DNA of 64,000 nucleotides from Muriicola sp. Z0-33. Its GTDB lineage: Bacteria > Bacteroidota > Bacteroidia > Flavobacteriales > Flavobacteriaceae. A program made the position numbers and the translations under genes. The stretch spans positions 124,001 to 188,000 of the forward strand of contig NZ_JAFMPW010000001.1 of assembly GCF_026126425.1 (NCBI RefSeq), read 5' to 3'. Each line of letters starts with the position of its first letter. Position 1 is the first letter of the stretch. Below, one piece after another: positions 52,136-61,895 of the stretch. The notes under the pieces are model-generated. The model searched no databases and was not told the DNA's origin. It saw only the letters and a program-made list of their open reading frames with translations.

Positions 52136-53143
52136 TTAATTTAAAGTTTGGTTTTCTATGGCTATAATCTTCACTAGATTACTATCATGTTCAATTTGAC
52201 AAAGAATTTCTAGAGGAATGTCTGGAACTGCAATAGTCGCCAGTTTATTCGTTGATTTAGTAGTTTGAGATTCCAATTCTAAAAGAAAGTTGTCTATTTG
52301 TTCTTGTATTGCAATTCGTGAAGATTCACTTAGAACGCGGAAGGAGTCTTTGAAATTTCTACTTTTTAGAATGGCGAACGTTCCAGATTTAACCTGTTTA
52401 TCATTTTCAATTGTGCTAATTGCTTGATTCCTCCTTATCTGGGCCCTGGCAATCTTGGCAATAACTTCATAGTCATCAACAGGGATAAGTATTTGCATGT
52501 TTTTATCATTAGCATCCATATTATAATTAACTAATGATTTATATAAGCGATCTATAACCTGTAAGCGACTATTATTTCTTCTGACTATTCCAATTGAGAG
52601 TAATCCATTTATTAGAAAATGAATAATCAACAGGACAAATAAGAATGCACCACCAGATTCGACACCAAAACTAATAAACACATAAATACATGATATTATG
52701 ATTAGATAGGTCCAAACTTTGAGAATCTTATCAATAATATTAAGCAATTTGGTTTTTTCTCTTTCCTTTTTCCAGGGAGAGCTAATTGCTTCTTCAAAAC
52801 CAAGGTTACGAAATCTTTTGGTCTGTTGACGGATATTTTTAACTAGGGAACTAACGGGTAGATACGACCAAATAATAATAAAAATTAGTATTGTCTGGAT
52901 TAATCCAAATGGAAGTAAAAAATAAAAGAATGAATCGCTAGTCCTGGGGATTAGGTCGATTGAAAGAATAATCATGGTAACAACTGTAATAGCGACATAA
53001 ATTATGGAGCTAAATTGTAGAATCTTAAACATTTTATTTTGTCGCTTAGTAAATACGGTAGCGTTCCTTTCTATTTCTAAGGCGGACAGGGCCAGCTGCA
53101 ACTGATTTGAGTCTATTACTAATTTATCAATACTAGTAGACAT
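52136..53143 (-). CDS. Membrane protein partner of the TIR protein, ParE-like C-terminus
   Basis: A 335-residue protein with four membrane helices (~40-62, 72-95, 143-160, 164-186). A cytoplasmic region follows. Its last ~80 residues (FAILKSRNFKDSFRVL, SSRIAIQEQIDNFLLELESQ and LEILCQIEHDSNLVKIIAIE) have the same strand-helix-helix-strand order as the N-terminal domain of the adjacent TIR protein. The gene is upstream and 26 bp from the TIR gene, so both are made from one transcript. A membrane sensor or pore that engages the TIR protein through the shared domain is the simplest reading. No named family is recognised. Confidence 0.7.
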   Translation of the reverse strand: MSTSIDKLVIDSNQLQLALSALEIERNATVFTKRQNKMFKILQFSSIIYVAITVVTMIILSIDLIPRTSDSFFYFLLPFGLIQTILIFIIIWSYLPVSSLVKNIRQQTKRFRNLGFEEAISSPWKKEREKTKLLNIIDKILKVWTYLIIISCIYVFISFGVESGGAFLFVLLIIHFLINGLLSIGIVRRNNSRLQVIDRLYKSLVNYNMDANDKNMQILIPVDDYEVIAKIARAQIRRNQAISTIENDKQVKSGTFAILKSRNFKDSFRVLSESSRIAIQEQIDNFLLELESQTTKSTNKLATIAVPDIPLEILCQIEHDSNLVKIIAIENQTLN

Positions 53144-53337
53144 TTATTTAATTAATTCGAATCAATTTAAAGGTAAGTTTTTCTAAGGAGTATAGATGAA
53201 ATTGATCAATTAAATATGAAGAATATTAATACACATTTACCAATTGGAGTTTACAATGCCAATATTTAACCCGTCTTACTCCATTTTATTCCGAAACTCC
53301 TTGTAAATCAATTACTTTCAATCAAAATTCTAAAATC

Positions 53338-54384
53338 ATGAGATATTTAATTTTGACGTTGATAGGCCTTTTTGCAACCTCCCAGCTACATGCCCAGCAA
53401 GACAATTCCAATATTGCAGCATCTTCTACCCCGGTGAATGGAGGAGCACTTTATTACGACTTGGATTTTGTTCATTGCACGGTGGGCTTTACCATTGGCC
53501 ATATGGGAATAAGTGATGTTTCCGGTTCCTTTTCCGGATTTAAGGGCGCCCTGGTATATAACACAGAAGACCTGAAACAACTTAGCACAACATTTGTTAT
53601 TGATGTTGGCAGCATTAACACCAATCAGACCTGGAGGGATAAAGATTTGCAATCTGCCAAATGGTTCGACAAAGAAAACCATCCACACATACTGTTCCAA
53701 AGTGATGAAATAACGCTGACAGATACTGGGTTCGATTGGAAGGGCCAGCTTACCATGAAAGGAATTACTAAAGACATTACTCTTAATATGCAAAAACCTT
53801 CGGGATATGTGAAATCGTATCTTGGGCACCATTTGGCCTTTAAAGGAAGTACCAAAATCAACCGCAAGGAGTTCTCAATAGGAGAAGACACCTGGTGGAA
53901 CAATGTTATTGAGGGCATTGCCCAATTAGACGATTTTGTAGAGATACATCTCTCCATAGCTTACCAATTACAAACCCCCGAGTTTATTAAAAGCCGGTTT
54001 TATGAAAATGAAACTGTCCTTTATGAAGCTGCGACAACCAGTGGGGTTGATAAGGCAATAAGTGTACTGGAACAACAAAAAGAAGCTTATAAAAACAAAG
54101 CAGATAAAAATGAGGATGGTTTTGATGCAATTACCGGGCAGGATCTCAATACGGTCGCTAAAGTGATACTCATAGAAGGCAACTACAAAAGGGCCGAGCA
54201 ACTCCTGCTCCGCAATATGGAGTCTTTTCCACAGGATGATACCATTTTGGCAGAATTGGCGAGCTTTTATCTCAGGACCAAACAGCCAGATAAGGCAAGG
54301 AATATGGTTTTAAAATGCCTTGCCATAAACCCGTTTAATGCGGTGGCTTTGGAAATGAAACGCCGGATAATTAATAAAGTATAG
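53338..54384 (+). CDS. YceI-family protein with C-terminal TPR repeats
   Basis: A 348-residue exported protein: signal peptide MRYLILTLIGLFATSQLHAQ, then a YceI lipocalin-like barrel (~40-210; YDLDFVHCTVGFTIGHMGIS, LTMKGITKDITLNMQKPS, GSTKINRKEFSIGEDTWW) that usually binds isoprenoid or lipid ligands. The C-terminal ~110 residues have tetratricopeptide repeats (KVILIEGNYKRAEQLLLRNM, AELASFYLRTKQPDKARNMV), an unusual addition for YceI. It is followed after 56 bp by an AraC-type regulator gene. Confidence 0.88.
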   Translation: MRYLILTLIGLFATSQLHAQQDNSNIAASSTPVNGGALYYDLDFVHCTVGFTIGHMGISDVSGSFSGFKGALVYNTEDLKQLSTTFVIDVGSINTNQTWRDKDLQSAKWFDKENHPHILFQSDEITLTDTGFDWKGQLTMKGITKDITLNMQKPSGYVKSYLGHHLAFKGSTKINRKEFSIGEDTWWNNVIEGIAQLDDFVEIHLSIAYQLQTPEFIKSRFYENETVLYEAATTSGVDKAISVLEQQKEAYKNKADKNEDGFDAITGQDLNTVAKVILIEGNYKRAEQLLLRNMESFPQDDTILAELASFYLRTKQPDKARNMVLKCLAINPFNAVALEMKRRIINKV

Positions 54385-54440
54385 CATCTATACCTATATT
54401 TAATGGTCAGAATACGCAAGTTTGATAAAAGATATAACAG

Positions 54441-55268
54441 TTGAAAAAAGGCATATTTAAAAATAATTACTGGTTTTTTGGCTTCTGGCTGCTTTGTGGT
54501 TTGGTGGTTGCTCTGGCAGAAATCTACAAAAACTGGATGGCAGAACTCCAATACGACGAGCCGTCCATATTGTTGGTTTCGAGTATTATCTGGGAGTATG
54601 TTGCCTATGCTTTTATTGTCTTCTTATTTCCCTGGAGCTGGGGTAAAAAAAGTAATCATTACAGGTGGTTTCGGGTGGTATTGGCAGGCTTGGTTTTTAG
54701 CCTGATCTATATTGGGGTGCTATCGTTTATAGAATGGGTAGAATTTGGTAAGAACTATAATTTCTGGAATGGGTTAAAATTCAGTTTATATCATTTGCCC
54801 TTTGTATGGGCTGCCTATGCCACGATCAGTCTGCTGATTTATTATTTGAAAGAGTCCCGGGCTCAAAAGGCCAAGTATGAAAACATGAAAATGACCAGGG
54901 CGGAATCCAAAAAGGTGTTTTCTGAAGTGATGAATTTACTAGTTGGCCAGGAATATTATTTAAGAAGTGGGTTAAAGCTTACAGAAGTTTCTCAGCGCCT
55001 TAATGTTCCGATTAATAAGGTCTCCCGCGCTATTAATGAAAATTTTCAGGGAAGTTTTTCCGATTTGGTTAACACCCAAAGAATACGTCATGCTAAAAAG
55101 TTATTGGCAGACCCTGCTAACTTTAACAAGTTGTATGCCATTGCCATGGATTCTGGCTTTAGCAACAAAGTATCCTTTCACCAGTATTTTAAAAAAACAC
55201 AGGGCATTACACCTCAGGAGTTCCGAGATAATAGCCGTCTTTCTGGCAATAACATGAGGGTGAGTTAG
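54441..55268 (+). CDS. Membrane-bound AraC-family transcriptional regulator
   Basis: A 275-residue protein starting at TTG (no suitable ATG nearby). Residues ~10-150 contain four membrane helices (FWFFGFWLLCGLVVALAEI; SSIIWEYVAYAFIVFLF and two more). The C-terminal ~100 residues form an AraC double helix-turn-helix (LKLTEVSQRLNVPINKVSRAIN, FSDLVNTQRIRHAKKLL, AIAMDSGFSNKVSFHQYFKK). It senses a membrane or extracellular signal and controls genes, perhaps the adjacent YceI-TPR gene. Confidence 0.85.
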   Translation: MKKGIFKNNYWFFGFWLLCGLVVALAEIYKNWMAELQYDEPSILLVSSIIWEYVAYAFIVFLFPWSWGKKSNHYRWFRVVLAGLVFSLIYIGVLSFIEWVEFGKNYNFWNGLKFSLYHLPFVWAAYATISLLIYYLKESRAQKAKYENMKMTRAESKKVFSEVMNLLVGQEYYLRSGLKLTEVSQRLNVPINKVSRAINENFQGSFSDLVNTQRIRHAKKLLADPANFNKLYAIAMDSGFSNKVSFHQYFKKTQGITPQEFRDNSRLSGNNMRVS

Positions 55269-55396
55269 ATCAGGAATCAATTTATCTGGAACAAGTGGGG
55301 TAGTTCCCTTTCTTTTGTGGTTGGGTTTCACCTCCGGGGCGGTTCACGAGAGTGTCCTGGATAACAACCACAAAGAGCTACTAAACCTTATTCCAT

Positions 55397-56290
55397 CTAA
55401 TTGTTTTCCACTTCTGTTCCTGCTACCGGCCGCCACAGGGTCCATACTATAATAAATCCCCAAATAAAGTCGGAAGTACTGGTTTCTATCAGATGAGCTA
55501 TCCGCACCATTTCGGGCATGATAGGATTAGGCAGCAATAATCCGCTGCTGCCAAGGATGGTAAATAAAAGCCCCAGAAGAACACCATTCGAGATTTTATT
55601 ACCCCTGGCCATCTTTAAGACCAGGATACCAATAAGAATCCATAAAAACCCTCTTAAAATTTGAAACAGGTAAAGTCCGGATTGGAAATTTCCTTTCATG
55701 ATCTCCACAAACGAATCCATCTCCGTGGTACCCGAGTACAGGAGCCGAACATCTTCAAATTGCCATGCAACGAAATAGCCAAAGGCAAAATAGATCAATG
55801 GCCAAATGACGGCCGAAAGAAATAATATCCTTTTGATGCTGAACTTATGAGGAACCCCATCGTCACTTTTGTCGGGCTTAGATTTAAATTTACCAGTGAT
55901 CCAAGTTGCTATCACGGAAAAGGCAGCAAGGGTACATGCCCCACCAAGAACTATCGCCGCAATACCATTGCCGGGTAACCCAAGACTATCATTAAACCAA
56001 ACCGTCTCTATTTGAGACATGAAATACTGGATTCCAAAGGAAACAAGGAAGACATAACCAGCCAGTTCCCATCCCCTATATCGGGCCTTGTAAATTAGTT
56101 GAAGTATAATCCCTGCATTAAGCGCACTGACCAAAAAGAAAATGAATCCTGCAGCGGCATTGCTATCCGTTTCCATTTCCATAAGACTGCTGGGAAAAAC
56201 CAAATTCCCAATCATCAAACCTCCCCCCCATAAAATCATCATCAGGATGCTCAGCCCAATCCAGATTGAAATCTTCTTCATTGATTTCAT
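55397..56290 (-). CDS. Multi-pass membrane protein of unknown function
   Basis: A 297-residue inner-membrane protein with about seven or eight hydrophobic helices and short loops; ATG at 56290, with another in-frame ATG at 56281. The N-terminus (KKISIWIGLSILMMILWGGGLM) is a membrane helix rather than a cleaved signal. No known family is recognised. It lies 129 bp from the convergent AraC-type gene and runs in the same direction as the PspC-DUF2339 gene. Confidence 0.65.
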   Translation of the reverse strand: MKSMKKISIWIGLSILMMILWGGGLMIGNLVFPSSLMEMETDSNAAAGFIFFLVSALNAGIILQLIYKARYRGWELAGYVFLVSFGIQYFMSQIETVWFNDSLGLPGNGIAAIVLGGACTLAAFSVIATWITGKFKSKPDKSDDGVPHKFSIKRILFLSAVIWPLIYFAFGYFVAWQFEDVRLLYSGTTEMDSFVEIMKGNFQSGLYLFQILRGFLWILIGILVLKMARGNKISNGVLLGLLFTILGSSGLLLPNPIMPEMVRIAHLIETSTSDFIWGFIIVWTLWRPVAGTEVENN

Positions 56291-56478
56291 ATTGTTTTGA
56301 AATTTTAATGAATAACGAAACGGCTTAAAGGTCTATCAATGAACATTCATAAAATATGATAATTGTCAACCCCTCAAAGACTTCGGAGATTTTCTGGTCT
56401 TTTGCTAAAATAACGGGCCAACCCGGCCAGACTTCCGGCAGGTTGGATGAGACTATACAACAATAAGGAATAACCGTT

Positions 56479-59082
56479 TTAATTTTCGCCGGAAATAGCA
56501 TCCTTAAATTTGTTATACAAAAACGATACGATCAAAAGGAGCACCCCTAATGCCACCAGGACAATGGTTTTTGAAAGTGTACTGAGGTGCGATATATCGT
56601 AAAAAAATAATTTTGCCAGGGTCACCGAAAACAATATTATAGCCCCTACACGAAGGTGTTTTTTCTTCTTCCAGATGCCAAGGACAATCAATGCCAGAGC
56701 ATAAACGCCCCAAAGTATCGTTAGTCCAAGTTTATAGGAATCTAACGAACCAGAAAGATCTAACCAGTTGATGAGTTCACTACTTATAATCCAGGCGATA
56801 GAAATATGCAGGCCAATATCAAAAACCAGGGAGGAAGAACTATTCAGGAAGCCTTGTTTTATGTATTTGTAACAGGCAGTGAGCACTACCGCTACAAACA
56901 CATATGAAATGTATCGGATTCCAATGTGGAACCCTCCTATTTCATAATAGCTGGATAGCTCCTGACTTAAATAACTCTCTCGCAACTCACTTAATGCCAA
57001 TAGCCCCAGGGTTAAAAAGCTAAACAGCGCCAGGATGTTCAAAGCTATGCTTACATAATTCAGGCTCCTGCATTTAAACTTTAGGATATTTACAAAGGAG
57101 AGTGCTGAAACAAAAAGCAAGAGGTAATTAATCAGCCAAACGATTTTAAAATACTTTAAATCCGAATTGTAAAGGGTCCCTGAGTAAGAGCCATCTTCTA
57201 TTGCGGCATTGGTCATTGAATCAGCATAAAGATGATCAAAGTAAAGTGATATTTCAATGCCGAATGTTGCAAACACTACTACTAAAAGAATCCCCGAAAC
57301 ACCATAAGAAACCAAATTCATGATTTCTTTCCTCCCAACCCAGGGCGAATTATGTTTAGTACTATAATGCAGTAGGTTTATATATGCAAATAACGCAGCG
57401 AAGATCAACGCACTTAGAAAATCAATGTTGAGTATTGGCGTAAAGCCTTTGGAAGTTGCATTGATATCATTGTAATTAAGCGTCTGGCTCCAATCCTGGG
57501 TAATGCTAAAAAAGGCCAGGAGCATCAATACGTACCCTATTTTTTCATAACGAGGGGTGTTTTTTGTTCTCCCAATCCAAAATAACAGGGTTGCCTCCGC
57601 CACCCACAGCAGCGTTACCCAATTACCATCTAATTGAACGGGAATGGCTAACGTTAAAAACACCAATACCAAACCAGTCACAAAAAAGAATATATTTTTA
57701 TCTGCCAGCTTTTGTTTATAAATAAGCAGGCTGACCAACAAATGCAAAACAGCGTTTAAAAGAGTGTATCCACCCAAATAGGCATGGCCATCTACAGTAG
57801 CATCTATGACACTGTAACCAATACCATAAAAAACAAAGGAGTTGGCCAGCAGTAAAAAGACATCAAGCATTTTGAAATCCTCCTTCTTGAATATCTTATA
57901 GGCAAGGAACGTAAGATAAAAAATCACGAAGAACAGCGCTGAAAAAATAACGGCCAGCCAGAAATCTTCATTACTTTGATAGCTAAAGGCATACCAGCTA
58001 AGGAACACTAACCAGGTTATGCCAAAGGATACCACATTAAGCGGCTTCCAGTATTTCTTAAAGGCAATAAACAGTATGCCACAGTTTATGATGGCCATAT
58101 AGCTAAAAAGAATGCTTACATCACCTCTGGTTTCGCTTAATAAAAAAGGAACACTATAAGCGCCAACCAGCCCAATATGAGCTATTAATTGCCTGTTGTA
58201 ATTTAGTGCGATAACCACCGTTGCTACCGTAAGCAATAGCATTAGTATAAAGGCGAAGACCAATGGGAAGAGCGCATAAAATGAATAGGCGGCAAAGGTT
58301 ATAAAATACATGATGGTCATAGCCCCACTAACCAATATGGCACTAAAATTCAGGTAGTTCTTCTTTAGCTTTATGCTGATCCCCAATAATGACAGGCCTA
58401 CTATATAACCAAGGATGATCCGTACTAACGGACTTATTAAATCATTGTCAATAGAATACTTTGCTCCTATGGCAACGCCTATGATCAGGATGGCAATACC
58501 AATTTTGCTAATCAGATTTTCACCAATATATTTTTCCAGGTCCACTTGTCCCTTGTTCCCAGTTTTAATTTCGGTGGAATCAGAATGCTTTACAGGACCC
58601 GGAGTACTCGCAGGGCTCTCAGGAATTCCAGGGGTTGCTTCTGTGGCTTTCTGAGCGACTTTCAGATCGATGACCCTTGCCGGTATAACCGCCCAAAGTA
58701 AGAGATAGACCAGGACACCAATACAGAAAAACACCGAAAGCAGTATCCAGAACAAACGCACTACTAGTACATTGATTCCAAAATAAGCTGCTATGCCTGC
58801 ACAAACACCACCTAAGACCTTATTTCTTGTATCACGGGCGAAACCGGGTTTTGGTTGCTCAACGGGCTGCTCTTCCACCATAGTTGCTGCAGGGGCGGGG
58901 GCTTCTTCCGGAGGTAAATCAACTTTGTGTTCCTCAATAACAGGGGGTTGTTGCGCTTCAGCTTGCAGTGAAAGGATTTCCGTACGTAAGTCATTTATTT
59001 CTGAGGAAAAATCTTCCTGTTTTTTTAATAATGCTTCAAGTTTTTCCAGAAGCAACATTATTTGACGCTGATGATCTGTCAT
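56479..59082 (-). CDS. PspC-DUF2339 fusion membrane protein
   Basis: An 867-residue protein: N-terminal coiled coil (1-45), a Pro/Glu-rich linker, a PspC domain (residues ~80-140; FARDTRNKVLGGVCAGIAAY followed by a membrane helix), then DUF2339 (~200-867) with over twenty membrane helices (e.g. GENLISKIGIAILIIGVAIG). DUF2339 proteins are large membrane proteins of unknown role. PspC domains sense membrane stress in envelope responses, and fusion to DUF2339 suggests envelope-stress coupling. It is monocistronic. Confidence 0.85.
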   Translation of the reverse strand: MTDHQRQIMLLLEKLEALLKKQEDFSSEINDLRTEILSLQAEAQQPPVIEEHKVDLPPEEAPAPAATMVEEQPVEQPKPGFARDTRNKVLGGVCAGIAAYFGINVLVVRLFWILLSVFFCIGVLVYLLLWAVIPARVIDLKVAQKATEATPGIPESPASTPGPVKHSDSTEIKTGNKGQVDLEKYIGENLISKIGIAILIIGVAIGAKYSIDNDLISPLVRIILGYIVGLSLLGISIKLKKNYLNFSAILVSGAMTIMYFITFAAYSFYALFPLVFAFILMLLLTVATVVIALNYNRQLIAHIGLVGAYSVPFLLSETRGDVSILFSYMAIINCGILFIAFKKYWKPLNVVSFGITWLVFLSWYAFSYQSNEDFWLAVIFSALFFVIFYLTFLAYKIFKKEDFKMLDVFLLLANSFVFYGIGYSVIDATVDGHAYLGGYTLLNAVLHLLVSLLIYKQKLADKNIFFFVTGLVLVFLTLAIPVQLDGNWVTLLWVAEATLLFWIGRTKNTPRYEKIGYVLMLLAFFSITQDWSQTLNYNDINATSKGFTPILNIDFLSALIFAALFAYINLLHYSTKHNSPWVGRKEIMNLVSYGVSGILLVVVFATFGIEISLYFDHLYADSMTNAAIEDGSYSGTLYNSDLKYFKIVWLINYLLLFVSALSFVNILKFKCRSLNYVSIALNILALFSFLTLGLLALSELRESYLSQELSSYYEIGGFHIGIRYISYVFVAVVLTACYKYIKQGFLNSSSSLVFDIGLHISIAWIISSELINWLDLSGSLDSYKLGLTILWGVYALALIVLGIWKKKKHLRVGAIILFSVTLAKLFFYDISHLSTLSKTIVLVALGVLLLIVSFLYNKFKDAISGEN

Positions 59083-59277
59083 AGAGCTGTTTTAAAAGGC
59101 TGTTTATTTCTAGGCCTTAGCCTTAACGTGTTTTGGCCAAGATAGTTGTTTAAATCCTGGTTTAAAATAATAGTAGATACTGCATTCCAAACAAATAAGG
59201 TGCTCCTCCATCGCTGTGACCAGGAAAACAGACGGTTGGGAAGAACATCTGATACCTACTGCATTTTTAGAGAAATG

Positions 59278-59313
59278 AAAAAGCCAGGAACCCCTAAAGA
59301 ATCCCGGGCTTTT
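59278..59313 (-). terminator. Hairpin terminator after the cupin-like gene
   Basis: AAAAAGCCAGG pairs with CCCGGGCTTTT, with one mismatch, over a ~14-base loop. On the minus strand the hairpin ends in GGCTTTTT, just past the stop of the secreted cupin-like gene. The remaining gap (59083-59333) has no gene. Confidence 0.5.
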
Positions 59314-59333
59314 CAAAATAAAGTTTAAATCCT

Positions 59334-60293
59334 TTACTGTCCGCTTATGGCAGTGTCTTTTTGCTGCACCTTCTTTTGGTTGGTTTCAAGAAACTGATAT
59401 TCTTGTTCCAGAAACTCTACATAAGACTGTCCTTTGGCAAAATCTATATTATCACCAAACAGTACAACAATCCCTTCCAATGGCTCTTTATAGGGGTTGT
59501 AAATAACATGTTTTACATAAGGCCCAATAAATACACTCATGCCGGGCTCAATATCATATTCTCCCTCTCCAAACAGGCCCTTACCGCGTCCTTTGGTAAA
59601 GATCATCAGGTTGGGCACCTGCCCCTTATCCAGATTCCGGTCGTCATTGGCCGCTTCATCTGTACCCAAACTAAACCAGCCTATGCGCTTGTCTTTCATT
59701 GTGTAGAGCGACACTAAAGCTGCCCCGTGGCTGGGTAATGAACTATCTCTGTTGAATCTTGTAATCTCCACTGGGTCCTTTTTCCAGAAATGTTCCAGGA
59801 TCTGGTAAGAGATGCCATCGTCTTTATGCGTAAAAGAATAACCGTCCATCACCAATATGTCAAGAGCAACCTTATCGGCAGCGGTAGAGCGGGCAGAAGC
59901 TGTACTGGCCGTCCAGAATTTGGAGTCGATCTTTTTTAGAACTTCTGCATCGTCAAACTTAAAATACCATGTAGGCTTTTTGGGTTTTCCTTTGTACAAC
60001 CCAACCTGGTTTGGTCCATAATTGTGGAAGGTATATTGTTTTTTCTTCCCCACTTTATATCCTTCTTCTTTCCTTTTAGATACAATATACCACCAGTCGT
60101 CCCCTACGACTATGCCAAAAGTTGCTGACAGGGCCATAGGGTCTGTTTTATAACTTTCCGCAAAAGACTGGAGAATTTCCTGGGTGTTCTGGTGCTGTTG
60201 CTGCCCTAAAACGGCTGAATTGGAGCAGCACAATAGCGCAACCCCCAGGATGAAATTGATACAATAATTGTTTGTTTTTGAATTTGTTTTCAT
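59334..60293 (-). CDS. Secreted protein with C-terminal cupin-like domain
   Basis: A 319-residue protein with a Sec signal (MKTNSKTNNYCINFILGVAL, cleavage near residue 31, AVLGQQ). Residues ~35-130 form a domain rich in aromatic strands (GDDWWYIVSKRKEEGYKVG, TWYFKFDDAEVLKKIDSKFW) reminiscent of sterol-carrier-type ligand domains. Residues ~215-300 look like a cupin barrel (GEGEYDIEPGMSVFIGPYVK, then HVIYNPYKEPLEGIVVLFG) with the PGxxxxIxPxxxH-type layout. Function is unknown; ligand binding in the periplasm is likely. The LytTR regulator gene is upstream on the same strand. Confidence 0.65.
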   Translation of the reverse strand: MKTNSKTNNYCINFILGVALLCCSNSAVLGQQQHQNTQEILQSFAESYKTDPMALSATFGIVVGDDWWYIVSKRKEEGYKVGKKKQYTFHNYGPNQVGLYKGKPKKPTWYFKFDDAEVLKKIDSKFWTASTASARSTAADKVALDILVMDGYSFTHKDDGISYQILEHFWKKDPVEITRFNRDSSLPSHGAALVSLYTMKDKRIGWFSLGTDEAANDDRNLDKGQVPNLMIFTKGRGKGLFGEGEYDIEPGMSVFIGPYVKHVIYNPYKEPLEGIVVLFGDNIDFAKGQSYVEFLEQEYQFLETNQKKVQQKDTAISGQ

Positions 60294-60406
60294 GATTTAT
60301 AAAATTTAAATGATTGATGTGAAAGCGAATATAGGAGCGCAAAAAGACCTGCGCCAGAATTTGGCCCTGTTTGGGGTGAAATTTGCCTATTTGGGGTGAA
60401 TTTAAC

Positions 60407-61252
60407 CTATTGAAACCGCTTGTACTTGTGAAGGCTGTCCAGAGTGTCTGTAGCAAAGGTTTTGGATACGGGGATTTCCGAATCAATATGGCTCATGGTA
60501 ATCCGGAGGTCTGTAATTCCGCCTTTGATAGAGTGTACATTATACAGGTTTACCATATATGAGCGATGGCATCGCACCAGGAAGTCTTGCCCTAGTGTAC
60601 TATACAATCTGCTCAGGGAAGAACGGATTAGGAACCTTGACGGGGTTCCATTTTTCAGGTAGAACAATTCTATATAATTATCCTGTGCCCGGGCATATAT
60701 AAAATCGGACACAGAGATAGAAATTTTGTCTTTTACCCCTTCGCCTGCAAAATGAAGCATCTGGGTGCGGTCTATGGTAGCTTCCAGATTGGTAAGTACC
60801 GCATCGTAATTTTCTTGTAACTTTTTATACCTGAAATAGAAATAGGTTCCAGCCATTGGGAAGAGCAAAACGGCCGACAGATCTATAATAAATCCAGGGA
60901 CACTAGATAGTCTCCAGTCGTGCCAGTCTCCCATGATATTGTAGGTAAGGAAAACAATAAATCCTGTGAATATCAGTGTCCATAGTGTCCATCCAACAAC
61001 AAAACTTAGGCTGGTTTGGTTTCTGAAGAAAAATTTTACACCAAACTCATTAATGAGTGTTAGCACTATGGTTACTGGCATAAAGATGCCAATCTCCAAA
61101 AGGAAATTTGCAGTGTATTCGTGAAATGGATCGTAATTACTTACCCCAAACGGCAGGAACACCATTAGAAAAAGATATAGGAATGTCCCGTTTGCGATAC
61201 TCAATATCCACTTATAGCGGGTAGTATGGAAGAAGGTATGAGTAGAATCCAT
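60407..61252 (-). CDS. LytTR-type transcriptional regulator with membrane domain
   Basis: The ATG at 61252 gives 281 residues; an in-frame TTG 9 bp upstream is less likely. Four membrane helices occupy ~15-150 (ILSIANGTFLYLFLMVFLPF and others), a short coiled coil follows, and the C-terminal ~100 residues form a LytTR DNA-binding domain (YARAQDNYIELFYL, LIRSSLSRLYSTLGQDFLVR, CHRSYMVNLYNV). It binds direct repeats at target promoters. The secreted cupin-like gene directly downstream (113 bp) is a likely co-transcribed partner. Confidence 0.88.
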   Translation of the reverse strand: MDSTHTFFHTTRYKWILSIANGTFLYLFLMVFLPFGVSNYDPFHEYTANFLLEIGIFMPVTIVLTLINEFGVKFFFRNQTSLSFVVGWTLWTLIFTGFIVFLTYNIMGDWHDWRLSSVPGFIIDLSAVLLFPMAGTYFYFRYKKLQENYDAVLTNLEATIDRTQMLHFAGEGVKDKISISVSDFIYARAQDNYIELFYLKNGTPSRFLIRSSLSRLYSTLGQDFLVRCHRSYMVNLYNVHSIKGGITDLRITMSHIDSEIPVSKTFATDTLDSLHKYKRFQ

Positions 61253-61404
61253 TCCCGACAAATATAGGGTATTAGGAAGATGACCCGCAAAATTCTATCC
61301 GTCTGTCCATTTTGGTATACAGTGGAAATCCGTCAGGTGGCGCAACCATCGTACATGTATAGTCTTGCATTCAGCTCTAATACTTTAACCAATAGATGGC
61401 AACC

Positions 61405-61719
61405 TCAGGCAAACTGGTCCTTAGCTTCTATCAGATAATGATTACTGGCAGAACCTGCTGTTCGGGCCTCGAGGTGAGGAACATATTCCTCATCTGTCAT
61501 AAAGGCAAGGGCAGCTGCTTTGGAGGGCCATTCTATTATAACACGAAGTCCTACGGCGCCCGTATCACCTTCTACCTGTTCATGGCTGGCAGTTCTGGCA
61601 AGGTATTTCCCCCCGTGTTTGGCAACAAGTTTACTCGCAACCGGGAGATAGTCCGGAATCCATGCATCGCTGCTTGGTGTTACGTCTAAGACAGAATAAT
61701 AACCTGATGAATTTTCCAT
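61405..61719 (-). CDS. DUF1330-domain protein
   Basis: A 104-residue cytoplasmic protein with a dimeric alpha+beta-barrel pattern (YYSVLDVTPSSDAWIPDYL, YLARTASHEQVEGDTGAVG, RVIIEWPSKAAALAFMTDEE, YVPHLEART), diagnostic of DUF1330. It may be an enzyme or a small-molecule binder. It stands alone, 153 bp downstream of the LytTR gene's start and in the same orientation. Confidence 0.85.
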   Translation of the reverse strand: MENSSGYYSVLDVTPSSDAWIPDYLPVASKLVAKHGGKYLARTASHEQVEGDTGAVGLRVIIEWPSKAAALAFMTDEEYVPHLEARTAGSASNHYLIEAKDQFA

Positions 61720-61895
61720 GATTTTTTAGTTTAGTTGGTTTGGTAGCTATATGTGTTTAAGGTACAAAAGAAATTCCTATGATGTATATCGTTGATTTGT
61801 CAAATATGCCGGTTTAGTATGAGCTAAATGAGTTGATTTATATTATGTTGCTAAAAGTCGATTTTATAAATTCATTTTGAATGTAGAGGTGTTAT

